Assembly (NCBI GenBank): GCA_020226215.1
Contig: CM035236.1
Span: 55,427,057-55,491,056, forward strand
DNA: 64,000 bases
Reading direction: 5' to 3'
From: Sindora glabra
Lineage: Eukaryota > Streptophyta > Magnoliopsida > Fabales > Fabaceae
This document shows positions 1-12,720 of the stretch, in pieces. How positions within the stretch are numbered: the first letter of the stretch is position 1; every line of letters begins with the position of its first letter. The position numbers and the translations under genes are program-made. The notes beneath the pieces are model-generated. The model was not told where the DNA came from and made no database searches. It saw only the letters and a program-made list of their open reading frames with translations.

Positions 1-179
1 TGGGTTGTATATTAAAGGTAGTAACGTTACTCCCTTATTAGGTAGTTGGACACTCAAAAGCTCGGTGTCCCATTTGTTTGCATTTGAGACAAGATTTGCA
101 TGGCCTAAAATGACTAAGATTACATCATTGATAGTGAGAAGGTATACTAGGTAGAGTAGGAAATGAGAAGCTCCAATTA

Positions 180-1000
180 GACATATTAAAGCCTACTTTT
201 GATCTACCACTTAGAGTTGTTCCTTGAAAATTTCTTCAATCAAGGAATCTATTTCTCCTCATTTGCTTACTTTTAGTTTATGTATTTTGAACAATTATCA
301 TTATTCTTATTTGCTTGCTACTTCCTTCGTGAAATTTTGTTTTCCTCTTTCTAGTACTTACTTTCTTACTTTGCCTTTCCTTAGTGCATATTTTTGCTTT
401 AATTGCTTGATTCAAAGCTTGTTTATATGTCATTCCATCTAAAACATCTACTAACTTATAGAAATAATCTCAAAGATTGTACATGAATCAATTTACCTTT
501 GCTTTCTCTATAGGTACTAAGCGTTTTGCATATTGGGACAAGTAGGTAATTGCGCATCATACTATGCTACCCTCATGGATCCCTAAGTCAATCTTTCAAA
601 TTCATAAGCCTTTACCTCATGGATGCTTAGTGGTAGAAACATATCCATTAATTCATCTTGAAGTTGCTTCTAGGTAATTAGTTCATTAGCAATGACTATT
701 GGTTCGATATTATGAATATACCAGAAATGGGCCACATCCATTAATTATTAATCCATTAATTCCATCATCACATTTTTACTACATCCTAATAACCTACATG
801 CTCTTTTTATCTAGTTTATAAATTAATAGAGATCCATTGTTGGATCTGTATTGTTGTATTTTAGAAGGTTTAATTTTTTGAAACTCATGCACTATTTCTA
901 ACCATTCCCTTAAAGGCAATAAATGAACTTGTTACCTTGGTGCTAGTAGAGCTAGAGGTCGAGCAATAGGTTGCTAGGTTTAAGCTAAAACCCTTTCTAG
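180..1000 (-). pseudogene. Chromovirus-type Ty3/gypsy gag relic
   Basis: On the minus strand, broken frames resemble the capsid part of a chromovirus gag. Going leftward from about 890 one can read pieces such as FKKLNLLKYNNTDPTMDLY and, near 570-600, FERLT followed by a stop and then GSMRVA, which fits the family pattern of a conserved 'F..L.QGSMSV..Y' segment. Many stops interrupt it, so it is not functional. It lies directly inside a primer binding site (1334-1345) and an LTR (from 1350), so the order is that of a minus-strand element whose pol lies left of the window. The gypsy assignment is fairly sure; the exact clade (Tekay/Del-like is my best guess) is inferred from memory of the family. 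Confidence 0.6.
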
Positions 1001-1333
1001 AGTTTATTGCAAACATTGTAGCTCAAGCTAGAGCTTTGCGCTATTCTCTTTCTACTCTATGCATATTTTCTAGAGGTATATTCATAGAAGCTTTATGCTC
1101 AAGTACTTCTAGATATGCTCTAATTAGTCTTTAAGGCACTCTAGTTTGAGAGTGCCTTTTCCTAGCTATGATTCTATCAAATAACTTTAATTAGCAAAAA
1201 TTACATTTCTAAGAAAAGAAAGAAATAAGAAATGTACTTATAAAGTTTCATGGATTTTCTATAATTGATATCAGCTCTCCTTTTAACCTTCCATAAATTC
1301 CATATTCCTATTATAATAATTATCCTAGACCAT

Positions 1334-1345
1334 GCTCTGATACTA
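1334..1345 (-). other. Primer binding site (tRNA-iMet), chromovirus
   Basis: The reverse complement reads TAGTATCAGAGC, one base from TGGTATCAGAGC, the site complementary to initiator tRNA-Met used by many plant LTR elements. It sits 4 bases inside the LTR edge at 1350. This fixes the element as minus-strand with its 5' LTR to the right. Confidence 0.75.
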
Positions 1346-1349
1346 ACTC

Positions 1350-3219
1350 TATCATGACCCAAATTTTTTAGTATTACAATTGGCATAAAGACATCTAACT
1401 AGTATTGAAATATTAGCAAAATGTCTTTACAAGCATTTAAAATACTTTTGACTCTTTACTACTTAACTTTACTATTGATAATAATAGGCATTTGTGGAAA
1501 ATAAAATTTATTGCACACTTAGAATTCAAATATATAATTTACATATATGAAAATAGTTATGTAAAGTTTAAAAAATTTTCAAATATACCAAAGTTAATAT
1601 GTAGACACTAAAATAAAAATATAAAGACTCCTATTTTGAACCATCCTGTTGCCAATTAGAATCTTCTTCAGGATTTGTTTAGAACTACTTGATACACCCC
1701 CTATGGATGATTTGACGAAATATGATTTACTACAAATAAATTTGGCTTAAAGTTTATTCTTCTAAGATCTACAAAACAATCAATGTGAAGCCCTTGTGTA
1801 GTCATGTGGAATTTGTATTGAAATATTATCAAGAATGTAGATGATGTTAGAAAGGCTTTGGTGCATGTATCAATTATACCTGGGCATATCATTCTCAAAG
1901 TTTGTACATAAAAGATTAATAACAAAAGTATGAGTATTAATATACTTAGTGAGAGGCTATGCCCTTCTTTTCCTAAGGAGTCTTAATTATAAAAGTTAAA
2001 GATATATCAATAAGCAATATAAAATATCTAAGTTAGATAAGCATTGATCTAATTTAACTCTACTATATTTATTATAACCTTTCTATATAATGTTTGCAAG
2101 GATTAATCTAATGAATGGCAATAGTTGGTATATAAAGCTCTTCTTATATCTTTGATCCAACCTTATCTCTGCCACCCTAGGCATTAAGTCCCCAGCCTTA
2201 TCCTTTCATCCCTTACCACTCCTCTTATTCTTTATGAAGGATGTAAATCTCCCCCTCACTAGTCATATACATGATAAGTAATAATAAAATGTCAACCATG
2301 GCATCAATTACTCATTTCAAGTTCATTAAACATGGTTAAGATACCAACCTTGCCATAATACCTAACTATTTTGCACATATTCATATTTTGTCATTTTTTG
2401 ACGATATTTTGTACTAATAGAAATGCATAACTTATATGAATAGCTAACAATATGATTCCTTTATTATCAACTTTTGCATATACTCATATTCTTTTCAACA
2501 TACCTCAAGAGAATTTCAAGCAACTATAATACTAATTACTTTGTATATACTACAATTTAGGGCCACTTTATGATCTTAAATCAATTTAAAATTTTATCAA
2601 AATTTTTCCTAATATTTCTAACATAATATTATACATCAAACATCAATTATTTTGCATGATTTCTTCCCATAGTACTATTCACATAGAACCTAAAACAATG
2701 CTTTCAAAATAGGATAACATACTAACACTTGTAATTCAAGCCACTTTTTATTATTCTAATGGAAACCAATTGCTTCCAAACTTTCACATGACATCTCAAC
2801 ATTTTGAAAAAAAAAATAACTTAATTGTTGTACAATTAATTTCATAGCTTTACCCATGCACCAAGGGCATAAAGCTGCCAAATTTGGACAATGCTGGAAT
2901 TTTAAAACTAAAATAGTTATTTGGACAACAAAATCAACTCTGATTGCTACCAAATTTTGATGCAAGATTATAACATCTTAAATATCATATTTGGAGAGTT
3001 TCATGATTTTTCTCAATCAGTTATAGGTTTAAAAAAAATCCAAACTCGAGATTACACAAAATACGATTTTGGAATTGATAGTTTTGAGTGTTCCATCTAT
3101 AACTTAGTCTTTCATGTATCTAAAATTTTTTAAAATTTCCTAATTTCTTTTATATTCATCCTAACACTAAACATGATGTTAAAATTCCAAGAATTAGAAT
3201 TTCAACAATTTCTAACTAT
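1350..3219 (-). mobile_element. Partial 5' LTR, family 3 (long chromovirus LTR)
   Basis: The left edge reads TATCATGACCC, matching the terminal TGTCACGACCC-type end seen in full at the right edge of the copy ending at 46338 (opposite strand) and at 52375. The body matches 52375-52836 plus 61573-62940 in order, for example the shared 'atagttggtatat' stretch at about 2117 and 61876. The complete LTR is about 2.9 kb (43418-46338). This copy stops at 3219, exactly where the SIRE LTR begins, and I do not find its last kilobase on the far side of the SIRE element, so that part was deleted. No coding sequence is visible in it. Confidence 0.7.
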
Positions 3220-4581
3220 TGTTCAGTATTTTACCCAAGAGGGAGTGAATTAGGTTTAAAATTTTTTTGCACAATAATGATAATGTGAGTAAACAAATGA
3301 TTCAAGAATGAAACTAATGAACATATAGATGCAAACTTAGCACAATAGCAAATAATATTTAGAAAAATAAAGTATAAAATAAGAAGATGGAGAGATAGAA
3401 GAGGATATTCAAGCATTGCTATTTATAATGGTTTCTACCTTGAAGATCCAACACTCCAAGATGTACATCCACTACCAAGCCTCTTTGACTTGGATTTAAA
3501 TGCTAATTCACTATCTCTTCAAGTTTAAAGGAACTTGAAGAAGCCTCCATACAAGTCTTTGCTTTTCTTTTAAAATCCCTTTAAGAATCCTCTCTCAAAG
3601 CTTTTGTCTATTAAGAGATCCAATACTTTTAATGTTCCTAGGGATACTTCACCCTAATATACAATAAATGTATGATTTGAATACGAGAATGTAGCTCACA
3701 ATCTTTAAGAGTTAGGTTACACAATGAAGCACTAAGAGAGGAATTTTAATCTAATGAGCTTAAAGGATTTTTCAAGTTTTTGATGAGAGAAGAAGAAGAA
3801 ACTTCTTGTGTCTATGTAATAGTGAAAGCATTTTTTTATATTTTCAAATTGAAATGAAGCCTTTATATAGAGGATACAGAGGTAAAAAAATTCATTACTT
3901 GATTAATGAATTCACTCAGCTATACAATTTAAGTTCAATACATAGTGAATTGATTGGTCAATTAAGTTACCAAATCCCAATTCGGCTTTGGAAGTTCAAA
4001 ATTAATTAGTCAATCAATTCTGACCTTTGGAGAATTAATTTTGAATAAAAATATAGGGCAATAAGCAGGTGTATTAATCGATTCATAAAACTTGATTTTG
4101 AAAATTTGTAACATTAAATTAATTGATTAATTGATTCATTTTTTCCCTACTTCCTCTTTGGACCTCCAGAATTGATTGGTCAATTAATTCAAGAAAAATC
4201 TCTAAAATACAATTTCTTTCTTGAAAAACAGTCCAAAACCTCAATTTGAAAGCTTTTTAACATAAGATTAATCTTAGTATTTTAAAAAAAAAATTCCTCA
4301 TTAATTAATTCTTCTTATATAATTTTATCCTATGATCCTAACTAGAATCTTAGCTACACTAAACATGTTCTATAATACTTCAATCTTCACTTCATTAATT
4401 AATTCCTTTTATATAATTTTATCCTATGATCTTAATTAGAATCCTAGCTAAACTAAACATGTTCTTCAATCGTTCGATCTTCACTTTTTGCATTAGGATT
4501 CCAATTGATCAAATGCTAAATTCAAGAATATTAAAATGTTTTGTTATCATTAAAATCGCCTTAATGGGGCTAAGGTTAACA
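3220..4581 (-). mobile_element. 3' LTR of SIRE/Maximus-type copia element
   Basis: Begins TGTTCAGTATTTTACCC and ends AAGGTTAACA (TG...CA on the plus strand). The inner flank at 4582 is a polypurine tract on the minus strand. The left 0.8 kb matches 21805-22274 plus 23893-24285, the other LTR of the same element. It carries several copies of an AATCGATT-type near-palindrome between about 3895 and 4195. The divergence between the two LTRs is considerable, so this is an old insertion. The outer flank is ACTAT, but the matching TSD cannot be checked because the far end of the right LTR is lost. Confidence 0.8.
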
Positions 4582-4595
4582 ATCTCCCTTTTTTT
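4582..4595 (-). other. Polypurine tract of SIRE-type element
   Basis: Reverse complement AAAAAAAGGGAGAT directly abuts the LTR start TGTTAACC. This is the plus-strand DNA priming site used in reverse transcription and confirms that the 3' LTR is 3220-4581. Confidence 0.8.
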
Positions 4596-6940
4596 ATGAT
4601 GACAAATCATTTTGAAATTAAATCACATTTTCACATGTTGGCTCTCACTTACTAGAGTACTACCCTCTTAAATTATGCCATTTAATTTCAAGATCTCTAA
4701 ATTTTCTCCCCCTTTTAGCATTAGTCAAAAAGTGAACACAATAAGTACTAAAATATCCAATAATAAGCAATACCTAAGTATCATTTTACAAGTTAGTAGT
4801 ATATTTAGTAAAGCATAATAATTAGTAATAAAGGGGTAATAGGCATAATTAACATAATAACCAGTAAAGTAATCAATCTGAAATGTGCATAACCAGTAAA
4901 ACATAAAACCATAGAAGATAATATTCAAAAGATCTAGTAGTTCTGAAATATAAAACCTAAAAGAATAATGGGACTAAAGGAACAATTATATCTAATCATC
5001 TACTATATGCACCAAATTGTCCCTATCTTTTTCATTATTTAAAGTAATGTCTTCAGAATCTCCTTCTTCATCTCATTCCTTCTCTAAAGGTATAGCCTCT
5101 TGTTAGCCTTTGTTTTTTCTTTCAACTTTAGGGGAGAATTTTAGTTCTTCTTCTAGAGAACTATCTTTTTCTTCTTTAACAATATTTAGTTTGCTGCCTC
5201 CTAAATTGATATTTGATATAAGATTTTAACTCCTTTCTTATGTCTTAATGTATGTGATCCTTTAAAGCCTACATGTTAAATTCTTCAACAACATATCCTC
5301 TTTCAATGAAGTGTCAAACACCTTCTATCTTCTAGAAGGACATTTATTTCATATATTTGGTCTTTAACCTTTTTTATTCCTTGAATTTGTCCTCTTTGGC
5401 TTCTTAGACAAGTTGGATTCTAGAAACTTTAAATAACTTTGTAAGGATCATTCCATAGGGGAAGAAGTCTATGTTTTCATATGTATAGCATGTGAAGGAG
5501 TATCTAGTAAGGGAAGTTAGTTAGGACATTATGCCTAATGGCTTACATTATGAATAACTCATGGTTATCAATCCAGGTGAAGTTATACTTGGTTGGAAGG
5601 ATAATTTGGGTAATGGTGTAATTCAAAATCCTATCTTTCATAGATAGCCTTATAATCAACAAATTGTTCTTTATGATTTTAGAGTGATTATAAAGCCAAA
5701 ATAGTCTTGTAGCAACTACATTAGAGTAATCTGCAATGTTTCTAACTCCTATAAAAGGTTAATTTGCATCCATGTTAAAGTTTGTAGCTAACTCATGGAT
5801 ACTAATAGAGAACCTTTCACCCTTCACAATAGTGATCAATTATAGCAAACTTTCCTACCCACTTTTCTTAAGATTAGCATAAAACTGATATACCAGGCTA
5901 GGATGGATATCAACAGCATATCCAATAAATTTAAGCAAACTCAAGTGTTTTAATATATGATATATCTCTAAATTTTCATTTCTCAGAAACCTAATGTCCT
6001 AACAATTTTGCGGTTCTATCTCCTTAGATATACATTCTATAAATATCTTAAAAGCTATTACTCAAAGTAATAAACCTTTTTTGGAACTTGATTAGCAGAA
6101 TGTAAGGGTTCAAATAAGGACCTTGAGGCTTTGCCCTTGCCTCTGCATGATTCAATATAAGGGTGTTTTGTTGCCATACTTTTCTTTTCTATAGAAATAA
6201 TGATCACTAGGTTTTAGTTTGAGAAATGGAGTTTTGAAATGGGTTGTAGTTGAAGGGTTTTGGAGAAAAGAGTTAGATAAGAAATCTAATAATGTTAACA
6301 TTTTAATGTTATAAAAAGTACTAGGAAGAATAGAGGATGGTTTTGAATGATGTTTTTGGTAGGTTTTAATGTGGAAAAATGAAAGGTTATGATGGAAAGA
6401 TGAAAGGGCATGACTATGCAATAGTTAGAGAGAGAAACAAGAAAGTAAATAGTATAGTTACCACACAACATGGCTTTAATAAATGCCTTATGGAATTGAT
6501 TAACTAATCGATTTATGGATGAATATGTTCTTTTGTGAATCGATTAACCACTTAATTCATGGCTAGAAATTTTCAAATTCCAAAATTCCTTCCGCATGCT
6601 GTAAATTAATTGGCTAATCAACTTGAGACTTCTAAAAACTAATACTGCCTTTTTGGAATCGATTGACCACTTAATTCATTTCCACCATACATGAAACTCT
6701 GAATCGATTGGTCACTCAATTCATTACCCTTGGAATCAATTGACCACTCGATTCCTTGTATGTTGAAACTTTTTTCCCATCATTCTATTTCTCAAATTAT
6801 TTCTTATCCATCTTTTTGACCTAATGGATGATTGAACTTTAATTTTAAGTTAATATTGCTAAAGATGAGGGATAGTACCTACAAAACAAACTTTTGAGAT
6901 ATCTGTGATGCTTAAGTTAGTCCATTGATCATAATATGAA
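4596..6940 (-). other. 3' internal region of SIRE-type element, no readable gene
   Basis: SIRE/Maximus elements usually carry a long region or extra frame between RNase H and the 3' LTR, and this stretch holds that position. I could not read a protein through it; the longest open piece (6152-6421, minus) resembles nothing I know and is rich in Ser, His and Phe. Bases 6480-6760 contain a run of near-palindromic AATCGATT-type repeats like those in the LTR. Whether an envelope-like frame was ever present cannot be decided here. Confidence 0.5.
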
Positions 6941-8640
6941 ATTAATGCATAGATTACTTCTCAAGGAAATTCAACATGCCCAATTTTCTTCTTATGAAAT
7001 TGAAATGATCTTCACTAGGTGACCTAGTAAATATGTTTGCTAATTCAAAATCAATTTGGACAAATGCTAATGAAATGTCTCCTCTTTAGACATGATCATG
7101 GATAAAATGATGTCTTATTTCTATATGTTTAGATCTTGATTGCATGATAGGATTCTTGCTTAGACAACACTTGTATTATCATATTTTATAGGAATATTTT
7201 CAAAATTCAATCCATAATCAGATAGTTATTATTTCATCCACAAGAGTTAAGCATAACAACTACCTGCTGCTATATACTCTACTTTAACAATGGATAATGC
7301 CATATTATTTTATTTCTTGTTATACCAAAAGACTAGTGAATATCCAAGAAATTGACATGTTCCACTAGTTCTCTTTCCATTTAACTCGTTACTAGCAAAG
7401 TTGACATCCAAATAACCTATTAAAAATTTAATTTTTCTTTGGAATACCATAAACCAAAATGAGGTGTACCTGTAAAATATTTAAAAATCCTTTTCATAAT
7501 AGTTAAGTGTGATTCTTTTGGTTTAGCTTGAAATCTTGCACACATACACACACTAAACATAATGCTTAGTCTGCGAGCAATTAGATAGATCAAGGATCCT
7601 ATCATTTCTCTATACACTATTATCTTAACCTTTTTACCTTCTTCATCTAGATCCAACTTGGTTGTTATGCTCATAGGGTTAGGAGATAATTTGGCTTCAC
7701 TTATCTTGAATTTCTTCAATAGCTTCTTTATATATTTGGTTTAACTAATGAAGATTCATCACTTAATTGCTTGATGCAACCTAAGAAAGGAATTTAACTC
7801 TCATATTATGGACATTTCAAACTTACTCTGCATTAACTTAGCAAATTCCTTATACATAGACTTATTAATAGCACCAAATATGATATCATCAACATATATT
7901 TGCATAAGAAGGATGTCATCAAATTTTTGTTTTATAAATAAAGTAATATTAACTTTTCCTCTTAAAAAACCTTTTCCCATCAAGAATTTGCTTAATCTTT
8001 CATACTAAACTCTAAGAGCTTATTTTAGGCCATATAAAGCTTTTTTTAATTTAAATACATGATTTGGAAATAAATGACTTTCAAAACCTGGAGTTCTTCA
8101 ACATACATTTCCTCGATAATTATACTATTTAGAAATGTACTTTTAGCATCCATTTGATAAAGTGTGAAACCTTGTATGCAAGCTTATGCTAATAACATTC
8201 TAATTGCTTCTAATCCAACAACTAGTGCATATGTTTCATCATAATCAATGCCTTCCTCTTAGTTGTATCCTTTTGTAACCAATCTAGCTTTGTTTTTTTA
8301 TTATGATGTTGTTTTCATCTAACTTATTTTTAAACACCTATTTTGTGCTAATAATTGGATAATCATTTGGTCTTGGCACAAGTTCCTAAACTCCATTTCT
8401 TTTAAATTGATTTAATTCTTTTTACATTGTCAAGACTTAATATTCATCAATTATTGCTTCATTTATGTTCTTAGGTTCATTTTATGATAAAAATGCTAGA
8501 TGACCATAGATATTTTTAAGTGAACTTCTAGTTACCCTTTAAGTCATATCACTAATTACTTGATCAATAGGGTGACTTCTCATTATCCTCCATTCTTTTT
8601 TATATCTATGAGTTAGTTATTGTTTTGCACTTTCTATGGA
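6940..8640 (-). pseudogene. SIRE-type copia reverse transcriptase and RNase H
   Basis: Minus-strand pieces in the expected order: a linker rich in acidic and charged residues (about 8300-8640), RT including QMDAKSTFLN (about 8140) and the catalytic block QIYVDDIIFGA with YVDD intact (7801-7983), the conserved tail with YREMIGSLIYL and KESHLTIMKRIFKY (7420-7719), and RNase H including SIVKVEYIAAGSCYA and a C-terminal LTRSPSED-like block (6944-7400). Stops and frameshifts separate the pieces. RT copies the element RNA into DNA and RNase H removes the RNA strand; neither can be made from this copy. The similarity to SIRE/Maximus pol is strong. Confidence 0.85.
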
Positions 8641-8689
8641 TAAAGTTACTTCTTTAGCTTCTTCATTCTTTTCTTCATCTTTTTGCTCC

Positions 8690-8960
8690 TTATCTTCATT
8701 TGATACGCATTATACCTTTTCCCATGACTTTTTCTTTTAAATTATCTCCAAAGGTGTCATTGCCTCCTTCTTTAAGTGCTAATGAGATGAACTTGGATTT
8801 AGCCCTTGTCATATGCCTTGAGTTGCCACCATCTAAGTACCACATCTCATTTTGGGTTCTTAAACATACCTACAAAAGAGACATTAATTTTTTTACTTTT
8901 AGTGCCCAAATAATTTTAGGTCCATCTTTATTAGCTAGCACATATATCCCTTTAGGGACC
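8690..8960 (-). pseudogene. SIRE-type aspartic protease remnant
   Basis: On the minus strand near 8814-8852 the piece WYLDGGNSRHMT can be read. SIRE-type proteases have WYLDSGCSRHM here, so the catalytic D-S-G has become D-G-G. It is followed by KSKFISLALKEGG and FGDNLKEKVMGKG, the expected next segment. After that the reading passes straight into the acidic linker before RT near 8690, so almost the whole integrase is missing. This is an internal deletion, not merely point decay. Confidence 0.75.
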
Positions 8961-9222
8961 TAAATTTTATTTATTCTAACATTTATGTTTCTTCTATATA
9001 CACAAAAATAAATTCCATACCTCTTCTCTCTATAGTAAAAATAAGCTATTCTTAGTTGTCTCTTCATAGTCTTTTTAGCAAAGAAGTTTTAGTAAAAATG
9101 ATTCTTTTTATTTGGTGTGTAACAAAGGCTTTCTTCATTAAATCTAGACGTTTGACTAAGAGTGTCTAAAGAATCTTTACCCTTATGAACTTCTCAAAAG
9201 TTTTAGTTAAATCATCAAGCTT

Positions 9223-9567
9223 TTACTTGAAACTTTCACAAGAATTGCATTTTTGAGTATTTTTCTTAAGGTTTTCAACTTCTTGAATTAATTCTTCATT
9301 TTCCTTTTCAAGTTGTTCAATATTACCTTCCAAAGAAGAAATTAACTTCTTTGAAAGTTCAATATTTCTTTTAGCCTTAAGTAATTCTAAATTTAAATAA
9401 GAAATGATAAAATATAATTCATTGTATGACCTAGAGATTGATACCTTATCTTCATCTTGTTCTCCCAAAGCCATCAAGCATAGAATAGCTTCTTCATCTT
9501 TGTCATTTCTTTTACAAGATTCATTATCATTACCATTTCCCCAAGTAGCTAAGTGTATGATATGCAA
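9223..9567 (-). pseudogene. SIRE-type gag, C-terminal coiled-coil part
   Basis: An open minus-strand frame of 114 residues. It contains CLMALGEQDEDKVS, then a long charged heptad-like stretch rich in Leu, Lys and Glu, ending in KCNSCESFK. This arrangement (CLMA, coiled coil, CxxC) is typical of the C-terminal gag extension of SIRE/Maximus elements. The part that should come before it (capsid and zinc knuckle) is absent, because the sequence breaks at about 9568. The gag start reappears at 21350-21746, so the intervening block at 9570-21349 arrived within this gene together with loss of its middle. Confidence 0.8.
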
Positions 9568-9569
9568 TA

Positions 9570-12500
9570 CTGGTGTGCACTAAAATTAGCTAACTAGAAA
9601 GTAATGCAATAAAGTGGCACAAACCAAGTTGTATCCCTAGTGATCCCTTGACATTATCTTTTATTATGAATTCCTAACAATAATTACATAATTATTGAAT
9701 TATTAATTGTGAAATAGATTGTCAATTAGCGCAAGTGTACACTATCATAAATAAGTAATAAAGTGATAAGTAGAGTATCATTCCTGCAAGGATTGATCAC
9801 TAAGTACCAAAATTAATAATCTTAATTCTATTTGGCAAATCAATTAATTGAAGATTGGAATAACTAAGAGAAAATAATGCAAAGTAATTAGAATCAAATG
9901 TGAATGAGATTGTAATAAAAGCAACTATATGAAAAAGCCTTAGGGATCAAACTTCACTTAATAATTTTGGATTGAATCATCTATCTACTCTAATCTAATT
10001 TTAATCTTCCTAATTGATAGTCGAGTTTTTCTAAATTAATTACTAGCCTCTTCCAAGGTCAAGTAATTTTATCATTAATTATTAATTCACTATATTCCTA
10101 TTTGAATTAAAGCAACTAATCATGCATTAAGATTTATGAAACTCATTAAGAATATATAAACCATATGAATATATTCTTATTTCATATGCAGTTTATGATT
10201 TTTATTATAGGATCCACGCACATGTATCTTCTTCCGGTCTCAACATGTATATTAAGATAATCCAAAAGGTGGTTAATTAATTGAAAGCATTAAGAATAAT
10301 AATTAAAACTCAATTAAAGAGAAGAAATTGAAATTAGTTTCAATAGGCTAGAATTCAATTTGTTATTATTAAGTTATATCATCACCCTAGGAAAATGAAG
10401 ATTTAGTTCATAATGAAATTAAAAACAAACTCAAAATAAAATGAAAAGATCATAACATTCATGATTAAAACATAAAGATATGATTACATATGCATGAAAA
10501 TAGAAATTTTAGCCATCTATATAGGAGGTAAAACCATCCATATTGGTGGCAACTTAAACCATCCATATAGGAGGACTACTTAGCCTTTCATTAAGGAGAC
10601 ATGCTATAAAAAGAACTAAGAATGCATGAGAACTAAACTCTAGTTGCTCTATAAAAATATTTTCTCCTTTGTATTTTCTACTCCTTGCTATTTATAGATA
10701 AATGAGTGCAAGAATTTCAACTTGCCAAGCCACCAATCTTGATTTTGCAATAACCATGCTTCTGGATTATTATCATATTTTATTAATAAAAATCGTGGAT
10801 TCACACCTTTTTGTCAACATGAAAGTTATAGAGTAGGATCTTAGCTTCAAAACGTGCTTAAGAAGTATGAATTTTGACATTCATAGCTCCAGGTATGGTC
10901 AAATTAGTAGGCATGGGTCAGATTTGGACAGAACCATTGCTTCAATTTCTAAGCAAATTTTAAAATCTTTAGAGATAAAATTGGGCTTTAGCTGCAACAT
11001 GAAATTTTAAGGCTTTCTTTTAGCTTTTAATTAATATAAAGAATGACCCAATATAACATTCATAACTCCAAATATGGCTAAAAACTTAAAACAAGGTCAG
11101 AATCCAACATTATTCGTAAAATCTGATTTCATCTCAAAATCATAAACTTTTCAAAAAATGCAATCAAATTTATTAAATTAAGCTTATATAATATCCTAAA
11201 ATGTATCATATAATGGAAAATAAATATGTAAATATTTTACTTATTATTAATGCACTAAAAAAGAAAGAAACAATTGCAAATAGAATGCAAATGCAATAAA
11301 ACAGAATGCTATAATAGAATGGGTGCAATATGTTATGTGCCATATGAAAAAATATGCAAAACATAAAATATAGGATTGAGAGGTTGTTTGCATACTAAAC
11401 AAGCACAAAATAGAAGCAAAATAGAAAGTAAACAAAAAGAACTCAATCTAATAAGATAGCCAATTCAAGAAAATTAAGAGCTTTGTTTAGATTAATTATA
11501 GATTACTTGAGATTTAATTTTTCTAATTAGTTCTTCAACCTTGAATTACTCAAAATCCCTACAATAATTCATGAATCCTATGCTATATGATCATCTAGGA
11601 TTTGATCAATTATGATTAGCTAAATTAAATAATCACTATAATCTCTAAGCTAGATTGAAATTAATTTATAAATAAAATTTGATTGATTTGAGAAATTAAA
11701 TTAGAAATATCTAAATTAATTCCTCAATCCTATATCTCTATGTATAAAATTTATCAACCACAATTTCATATCAAAGTAGCAAAGAATTAGAATTCATAAG
11801 GATGAACATCAATTATATCAAATTAACACCCAACACAGGCAATTTCAAGAATTTAGCACAAGTAAATAGGGAAAGAGGAAAATTAATTAAGAAAAGTCAA
11901 CTTACAAATCATAATCTCATAATCCAGTGGGGAAGAGCCTTAAACTCCTTGAATTAACTCTAAAAATTAGCCTTTTATGGCTAGGAAAACATAAGATAGA
12001 AGAAGAAGGATGAGAGTTGTATGCTGGGTGTGTGTAAAGTTTGAATGTCTAATGACTTTTATCTATTTATTTAACTTAATTAACCTAAAACCTATTGAAC
12101 TTGGATTACATGTCTCTTACGATTACAATAATAGGACATTCTTAATTTTTAGAAGCCCAGACCTAATTTTAACAAGACAATTGACTTAAACAATTACAGT
12201 AGTGAATTCCCACAAGTTTGATTTCCAATTAGTTTAAGACTAACTAAAATAGGGTAATATAAAAAATTGATGAACATGAAAGTTGTATGCTTGTGTCTTA
12301 TGAAAATTTGGGCATTGGTTCCATATTAATTTGACCTTTATAGCTCTAGATATGGCCTAATGGGCGGGCTCAGCTAGGATAGAGACATAACTTCAACATC
12401 TCAACCATATATGACCTCTAAAACATCTGAACTGAGCTTAGGCCAAACATAAAAGTTGTAAACCTCTCTTTAAGCTTTCTAATGGTATAAAGTTCACCTT

Positions 12501-12720
12501 AATCTAATGTCCAAAGCTTAAGATATGAGTAAAAAATAGAAATAATGTCAAAATCCAGCATTTACCAAATAAATCTACACTATTGTAAAATCAATCATAA
12601 ATTATAAAATAAGGTCAATTTGTTAAAATTAAGCATGTGTAATCTATTAAGAGATATAAAATAGGGGAAGATAAAATAGTACATATTTTTCTTACTAACT
12701 CCTTCACACCTTGATCTTGC
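9570..12720 (-). repeat. Gypsy LTR/UTR-like block, two diverged modules
   Basis: No gene is readable. A segment near 9735-9800 has the wording 'gcaagtgtacac...agtaataaagtgataag', which is widespread near the 3' ends of plant gypsy elements. Two diverged modules follow one another: 10780-11225 resembles 12240-12690, each with 'aacatgaaagttgta' wording and a tail 'aaaattaagcatgtgtaa' or similar, and a third relative lies at 25530-26010. The block sits where the 3' LTR of the adjacent minus-strand Athila-type element should be, but I could not fix LTR ends. At 10512-10576 three short units related to ATCCATATAGGAGG occur in a row. Confidence 0.45.

Noticed and set aside
224..442. Open plus-strand frame of 72 codons
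   Set aside because: It lies antisense to the chromovirus gag relic, has low-complexity Leu/Ser/Phe composition, and has no recognisable domain.
4725..4928. Minus-strand frame with many Tyr, Phe and Leu that looks membrane-like
   Set aside because: AT-rich codons give such composition by chance; it lies in the non-coding 3' region of the SIRE-type element.
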